Shown here one piece after another: positions 14,170 to 18,133 of a stretch of 18,133 nucleotides of DNA. The notes below the pieces were generated by a model. It saw only the letters and a program-made list of their open reading frames with translations. It did no database searches and was not told the origin of the DNA. Both the position numbers and the translations under genes were made by a program. Position 1 is the first letter of the stretch. The number at the start of each line of letters is the position of its first letter. The DNA lies in contig CAYWTX010000636.1 in the NCBI GenBank assembly GCA_964461295.1, positions 1 to 18,133 on the forward strand. The letters run 5' to 3'. This DNA comes from CAYWTX01 sp964461295. GTDB taxonomy: Bacteria > Planctomycetota > Phycisphaerae > SM23-33.

Positions 14170-14489
14170 CTAAGCACCTGGCTGGCCTCCTTGGCATTCT
14201 CTCGAAGCACGCCTTCCACGCACTTCATGAAGTTCAGGAGGCACGGGCACCGCAGCGCGTACATCATCTTCAGGCCGTCTTTGCGCTGACTGATGATGCC
14301 CGCCTTAAGCAGTACGCCCAGGTGCCGGGAGACGTTGGACCGCTTGGCCCCGACGTACACGGCGATGTCGCAGACGCACTGCTCGCCGTCCTTGAGGAAG
14401 TCGATAACGGCCAGCCGGATGGGATGGCCCGCCGCCGCGATCACGTCGGCCTTGAGCTTGTAGAGTTTCTGTGTTTCTCGGTCCATCAT
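14160..14489 (-). CDS. ArsR/SmtB-family metal-responsive repressor
   Basis: A 109-residue winged-helix regulator. The recognition helix is KRSNVSRHLGVLLKAGII (about 50-67), followed by the wing QRKDGLKMMYAL. A CVCD motif (Cys38, Cys40) precedes the helix, like the trivalent arsenic/antimony site of classical ArsR, and further cysteines follow at RCPC and KCVEG, so sensing of a thiophilic metal or metalloid is likely. It should release the operator when the metal binds. Start: ATG at 14489 or the adjacent ATG at 14486 (GAGG six bases upstream of the latter). An upstream GTG at 14507 is excluded because it lies in the -10 box. It is transcribed in the same direction as the redox operon, which it probably controls. 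Confidence 0.9.
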   Translation of the reverse strand: MMDRETQKLYKLKADVIAAAGHPIRLAVIDFLKDGEQCVCDIAVYVGAKRSNVSRHLGVLLKAGIISQRKDGLKMMYALRCPCLLNFMKCVEGVLRENAKEASQVLRSL

Positions 14490-14505
14490 GCACCTCGTTT
14501 GTAAC

Positions 14506-14535
14506 ACTATAACACGTTTCGGTAACGCACTTCAA
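14506..14535 (-). promoter_or_regulatory. arsR promoter with operator half-site
   Basis: On the minus strand TTGAAG (14530-14535) and TATAGT (14506-14511) form good -35 and -10 boxes with an 18-base spacer. The spacer region contains AGTGCGTTACCG (14520-14531), the same twelve-mer as in the operon operator, which suggests autoregulation. The predicted leader is only about ten bases. Confidence 0.65.
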
Positions 14536-14722
14536 GAGATCATCGCAGTTATTCTTTCGGTCGCATCGGGCCTGGGGGGGCGGCTCGACCAAGCCAAGAC
14601 TGCCAAGACGCCTGTGCTGACTGCCGGGCGTGTCCGACGATTTCGGATCTTCCGCAGCAAGACAATCTTGAAGAAACCCCCGAGGCGGGCCAAGGTGCGC
14701 TTGACCGGGTTGAACTGGCGTA

Positions 14723-14935
14723 TTGACTCTTGAGCCGGTCATACGCCACGCGGAACAGGCTGCTGGGGAACAAGTCCGCCTGATACCGGTACTCCGCAAA
14801 CGCGCCGGGCTTGCGCACCAGCCAGTCGATGACGTGCCGGTAGTTCACCCGGCGCTGGTTGCGTCCTCGCAGGCGGGGCAGTTCTTCCACCTTCTTCTGC
14901 CCGTACCATACCTCCAGACACCCGACAGCCACAGA
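14723..14935 (-). pseudogene. Remnant of an IS21-family transposase (IstA), C-terminal segment
   Basis: The minus-strand frame reads LEVWYGQKKVEELPRLRG, then NYRHVIDWLVRKPGAFAEY, LFPSSLFRVAYDRLKSQ. This is the conserved segment near the C-terminus of IS21 IstA proteins. The catalytic part upstream is absent and the frame loses similarity after the last motif, so only about 70 codons remain. No IstB (ATPase) gene is present. The 187 bases between this remnant and the arsR promoter hold nothing I can identify. It marks the right edge of the redox cluster. Confidence 0.75.
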
Positions 14936-15046
14936 ACAGCGGGGAGCCCACAATTGACCCAGCGAAAGATGGCGGGCACAATCGCCGACCCATAGAATGC
15001 GGTTAGTCCCCCGTGCGGGACATTCGCGGAAGGAGCGAAGTTACAG

Positions 15047-17332
15047 ATGGCGTCCACCGGCAGTCGCAAAGATGTCGCTTTCACGCTCGACAATCTCCCG
15101 GCCGTGCTGGCGTTGGCCGAGAAGGAAATCACCGGCTATCTCACCAGCGCCCGCGACAGCGGGCGCATCGATGAGACGCAGTTCCAGCAGGCGTCGAAGG
15201 CGACGTTTCCCACGCTGAAGAAATGGATGGAAAGCCCGGACATCGATCGCATCGCGCCGAATCTCAAGGCCGGCGTGCTGGAGACCATCCGCCAGGGGCG
15301 CATCGAGGACCTCGTCAACGCCTACCGCCAGCAGATCCGCTTTGGCACGGGCGGAATTCGCGGCATGATGGCCTTCGACCGCGAGTCCATCGTCCGCATG
15401 AAGGAAGAGGGCATCGATGCGCCCATTCTCAAGGGCCCCAACACGCTCAACGACGTCGTCCTGCTGCTGACCTCGGCGGGCGTGGCCCAGTTCGGCCGAC
15501 AGCAGAGCCCGCCGCTGGAGACGATCGTGATCGGTTACGACAGCCGTGTGCGAGGGCAGGACCTCGCCCAGTGCGTGGCCGAACTGTTCCTGGCGTACGG
15601 CTACCAGGTGTTCTTCTTCGACGAGCCCTGCCCCTACCCCGAGGTGACGTTCGCGATTCCGGACATCAAGGCGGACATGGGGATCCTGATCTCCGCCAGC
15701 CACAACGACTACCGCTACAACGGCTACAAGCTGTCGTGCCAGAACGGCTCGCAGTTCGACCCCGAGGAGCGCGACGCGATGTACAACCAGTACATCGCCA
15801 AGGCCACGTTCGCCGACATCAAGCGGTTGGCGTTCGCTGACGCGCCGCTGGATAAACTCGTGTTCCTCGGCGGCAAGCAGCCCGTCGCCGGTCGCGACTA
15901 CCTCGGCCGCGAAAGCACCATCCTCGACGAGCACACGCGCCACGCCAACCAGATGAAGAGCTTCGTGCTCATGGAGAACCTGGCCGAGCGGCAGAAGAGG
16001 AGCCCGCTGAAGATCGCATTCTGCGCGTACCACGGGGCCGGGCGCATCGCCGTGCCTCGCCTGCTGAACGAGGTCGGCTTCACCGACATCCGCACCATCC
16101 ACGCCCGCGGGCTGTTCGAGCTGAACGGGCTGTTCCCGTCGTTCTGCAGCGACCCCGGGCGCGAGCAGCAGCCCGACCCCGGCGATGCCCGCGCGGCCCG
16201 CACGGCCGTCGAGGCGTTCAACGAGGAGTATCCCGGCCAGTTCGCCGACGTCGACATCATGATCGGCACCGACCCGGACGCCGACCGTTGCGGTATCGTC
16301 GTCAAGGTGCCGCCCGAGCAGCGGCACATCTACGGCGGCCAGGACTATTACCTCCTGCCGGCCGACGACGCATGGGCCCTGCTGTTGTGGTATCGCTTCA
16401 CGCGGCTGATCGAGAAGCATGGGCGCCTCCCCGACGCCGACAAGCAGTTCATCACGCTCTCGCACACCACGTCGGACGCGAACATCCGCTTGGCCCGCAA
16501 GTTCGGCCTGGGCGTGATCAAGACGTGGGTGGGGTTCGCCTCGCTGGCGGCGGCGACGCGCGACGCATGGCTGGGCAAGACCGACGTTCTGCTGGGCCTG
16601 GTGAACGGCTGCGACGGCAGGAAGTACGCCGAACTGTGCCACCCGTTCGTCTGCGACGTGCAGGGGATGGAGGGGCGCCGCTCGATCAACGCTGCCGCGA
16701 TGGAGCAGAGCAACGGTTTTTCCATCCTGGGCGGCCCGCCGAAGGACCGCCGCTCGATGGGCGAAGGCGGGCACGTCCGCGACAAGGACGGCACGTTCGC
16801 GGCGCTGCTGATGGCCGAGGTGGCCGCGTGGGCGAAGGAGAACGGCACGACGCTGTTCAAGCTCGTGGACGAGAGAATCTACCTCGACCCTCAGATTGGC
16901 ATGTTCGTGAACCTGTACGAACCGGACCCGCTGGACGGCGAATATCCCGGCATCGAGGGCGACCGGCTGAAGAAGGGCATCCTGCTGCGGGCCTTGGACG
17001 CCTACCGCGCGGCGCTGAAGGGCGGGCTGTCGATCGGCGGCGCGACGGTGAAGTCTGCCGTCATTTACCGCACGGGCAAGTACGACCGGCTGTACCCGCC
17101 TGAGGGGAACTTTGTGTTCCCGGATGAGGGCGTGCGGTTCTTCTTCGACGACGAGCAGGTGCAGCACGTGCTGTGCCGCCCCAGCGGCACGGGCAACAGC
17201 CTGCGCTTCCACGTGCAGCTTCACGGCAGGCCGACGAAGGAGAGCTTGCTGGCTGACAAGCAGGCCCTTCGCCGAAAGGCCAAGCGGATCATGGACGGCA
17301 TTCGCGAGTTGGTGGGCGCGCCGCGAAACTGA
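15047..17332 (+). CDS. Phosphoglucomutase/phosphomannomutase-family enzyme, long form
   Basis: A 761-residue cytoplasmic enzyme of the alpha-D-phosphohexomutase superfamily, which moves phosphate between C1 and C6 of hexose phosphates. Landmarks: IRFGTGGIRGMM (97-108), the catalytic serine in ISASHN (Ser218), the magnesium loop DPDADR (409-414), a sugar-binding region near NGCDGRK and EGGH, and the phosphate-binding PSGTGNSLR near the C-terminus. It is longer than the usual 450-600 residues because of an N-terminal extension of about 90 residues and insertions; the sugar-specificity loop EGGH departs from the usual E-x-SGH. Start: ATG with GGAAGGAG eleven bases upstream; a TAGAAT -10-like hexamer lies at 14993-14998. 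It stands alone. Which sugar it uses cannot be told. Confidence 0.9.
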   Translation: MASTGSRKDVAFTLDNLPAVLALAEKEITGYLTSARDSGRIDETQFQQASKATFPTLKKWMESPDIDRIAPNLKAGVLETIRQGRIEDLVNAYRQQIRFGTGGIRGMMAFDRESIVRMKEEGIDAPILKGPNTLNDVVLLLTSAGVAQFGRQQSPPLETIVIGYDSRVRGQDLAQCVAELFLAYGYQVFFFDEPCPYPEVTFAIPDIKADMGILISASHNDYRYNGYKLSCQNGSQFDPEERDAMYNQYIAKATFADIKRLAFADAPLDKLVFLGGKQPVAGRDYLGRESTILDEHTRHANQMKSFVLMENLAERQKRSPLKIAFCAYHGAGRIAVPRLLNEVGFTDIRTIHARGLFELNGLFPSFCSDPGREQQPDPGDARAARTAVEAFNEEYPGQFADVDIMIGTDPDADRCGIVVKVPPEQRHIYGGQDYYLLPADDAWALLLWYRFTRLIEKHGRLPDADKQFITLSHTTSDANIRLARKFGLGVIKTWVGFASLAAATRDAWLGKTDVLLGLVNGCDGRKYAELCHPFVCDVQGMEGRRSINAAAMEQSNGFSILGGPPKDRRSMGEGGHVRDKDGTFAALLMAEVAAWAKENGTTLFKLVDERIYLDPQIGMFVNLYEPDPLDGEYPGIEGDRLKKGILLRALDAYRAALKGGLSIGGATVKSAVIYRTGKYDRLYPPEGNFVFPDEGVRFFFDDEQVQHVLCRPSGTGNSLRFHVQLHGRPTKESLLADKQALRRKAKRIMDGIRELVGAPRN

Positions 17333-17539
17333 TTCCCGCGGAGGCGCGCGCCGCAGAATGCCTTCTGCCGCCGCTGTTGCCAGACCACCAGGCGACTTCA
17401 TGGAGGCGGTTGTGTCTCGCCGCTCTTGTCCAAGATAATCCTGGAACCGCGTGAGCGGCGGGCGGTTTCTGGGTTTCCTGGAATGGGGTAGGATGGGGGT
17501 TGACCCAAGGCCCAAACACCCCACCCAGGAGACGCTTAC

Positions 17540-17861
17540 ATGGTATCGGTGGCCAGTCTGTTTGCACAGGTGCTTTCGCTGATCAGCCGTCGTGATTTCG
17601 ACAGGGCTGTTCGTGTCCGTCAGGCGGAAAAGGCCGCCAAGGGATTCTCGTGTTGGGATCAGTTCGCGGCCATGCTGTTCTGCCAGCTCGGCGGCGCCCA
17701 TTCGCTGCGCGAGATCTGCGGCGGCCTGGCCACGGCCATGGGCAAGCTACGGCACCTGGGGCTGGCCGAGGCGCCCTCGCGCAGCACGTTGAGCTACGCC
17801 AACAGCCATCGACCGTGGGAGTTGTTCGAGGATGTTTTCCACAGCCTGCTCGGCCATCCGC
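17540..17861 (+). pseudogene. Truncated IS4-type transposase (N-terminal DUF4372-like part)
   Basis: The first about 104 residues match the N-terminus of IS4-group transposases: FAQVLSLISRRDF, FSCWDQFAAMLFCQLGGAHSLREIC, GKLRHLGL and SRSTLSYANSHRPWELF. Start ATG follows AGGAG by about nine bases, and a TTGACC lies in the 60 bases before it, so the 5' end of the element looks intact. The catalytic DDE core is missing: similarity stops near 17852 and the sequence continues as an RHS fragment in the opposite orientation. The frame closes at 17929 with unrelated residues. The left end of the insertion sequence is probably at about 17,420-17,460, but I could not define its terminal repeat. Confidence 0.8.
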
Positions 17862-18133
17862 CGGGCCGCTGCCGCAGTACTGATACACGCTCAGGCCATC
17901 AATGTGCCCTTCCAGGTCGGCGCTCGTGAATCGGCCGAGGGAGGGGTGGGTGTAACGGTTTCGCATCAGGATGAGGCCGGTCGGCATGTCCGCAATCCTG
18001 CCGGCCAGGATCGCATCGGACGGGGCGGGGGTGCTAGGGTCGCCATTGGAGGAGATCGTGCGGCTGCGCCCCCTTGGCAGCGGTTCTAGACCGGTTCGGC
18101 CGGGGGAGCGGAAGGCGCAGCGCGGCCTGGGGT
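17862..18133 (-). pseudogene. Fragment of an RHS-repeat protein (core-domain end), runs off the window
   Basis: The minus-strand frame reads MPTGLILMRNRYTHPSLGRF, then TSADLEGHIDGLSVYQYCGSGP. This is the hallmark end of the RHS repeat-associated core domain, where large polymorphic toxins and wall-associated proteins change from core to variable tip. The frame stays open upstream to about 18,080 or further. After CGSGP it runs into the antisense of the IS4 transposase, so the natural C-terminal tip is gone. The gene body, if it exists, lies beyond the right edge. Confidence 0.7.

Noticed and set aside
8058..14489. Canonical mercury-resistance (mer) operon
   Set aside because: No MerR, MerT, MerP or MerA is present; only one domain resembles MerB and it lacks Asp99.
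14490..14507. GTG start at 14507 for arsR, giving six more residues
   Set aside because: It overlaps the -10 box TATAGT, so it would not be in the transcript.
14488..14733. Plus-strand open frame of 81 codons beside arsR
   Set aside because: No ribosome binding site or family similarity, and it overlaps the arsR promoter and the IS21 remnant border.
15041..17701. Very long open frame (about 886 codons) on the minus strand
   Set aside because: It is antisense to the phosphohexomutase gene, which has clear catalytic motifs. Long antisense frames are common in GC-rich DNA and the translation shows no family motif.
1..18133. tRNA, rRNA, CRISPR arrays or replication origin
   Set aside because: No cloverleaf with the expected conserved bases, no regularly spaced direct repeats and no origin-type boxes were seen on either strand.

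Overview
The window is about 18 kb of GC-rich bacterial DNA. The Tat-exported NIPSNAP protein, the small dispersed palindromic repeats, the insertion-sequence types and the many extracytoplasmic thioredoxins suggest a planctomycete or a related PVC-type bacterium. That is an inference from gene content; no rRNA or other taxonomic marker is present.

Left part (1-7,220): mostly unrelated single genes. They are a Tat-exported NIPSNAP protein (-), a diguanylate cyclase with a degenerate receiver domain (+) overlapped by a small cysteine-containing reading frame, an endonuclease III-family DNA glycosylase (-), a CoA-disulfide/persulfide reductase fused to a rhodanese (+), and a two-gene minus-strand unit (FAD oxidoreductase, then a discoidin-domain lipoprotein). 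A gene-free stretch at 5,228-5,612 holds a promoter-like sequence followed by two tandem hairpins, a candidate small RNA.

Middle part (7,250-14,540): the most interesting region. A minus-strand cluster reads, in transcription order: arsR regulator, intrinsic terminator, operator/promoter, DGC-type cysteine protein, small TM0996-type thioredoxin, thioredoxin lipoprotein, membrane-anchored thioredoxin-NosL-like-MerB-like fusion, SurA-like-thioredoxin fusion, OsmC thiol peroxidase, a short thioredoxin-like remnant, CcdA membrane electron carrier, YraQ/ArsP-type permease, and a small cysteine protein whose C-terminus is cut off by a transposase remnant. My inference is a metal- or metalloid-responsive envelope system: CcdA carries reducing power across the membrane, three outward-facing thioredoxins use it, the NosL/MerB-like modules bind or process a metal or organometal, and the permease moves the product. 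The substrate is not determined. The cluster lies between remnants of an IS1182-like element (left) and an IS21-like element (right). A 118-bp MITE-like element with perfect 24-bp terminal inverted repeats and a 6-bp target duplication lies just beyond the left remnant.

Right part (15,047-18,133): a long phosphoglucomutase/phosphomannomutase-family gene (+), then a truncated IS4-type transposase joined directly to a fragment of an RHS-repeat gene on the opposite strand that runs off the window.
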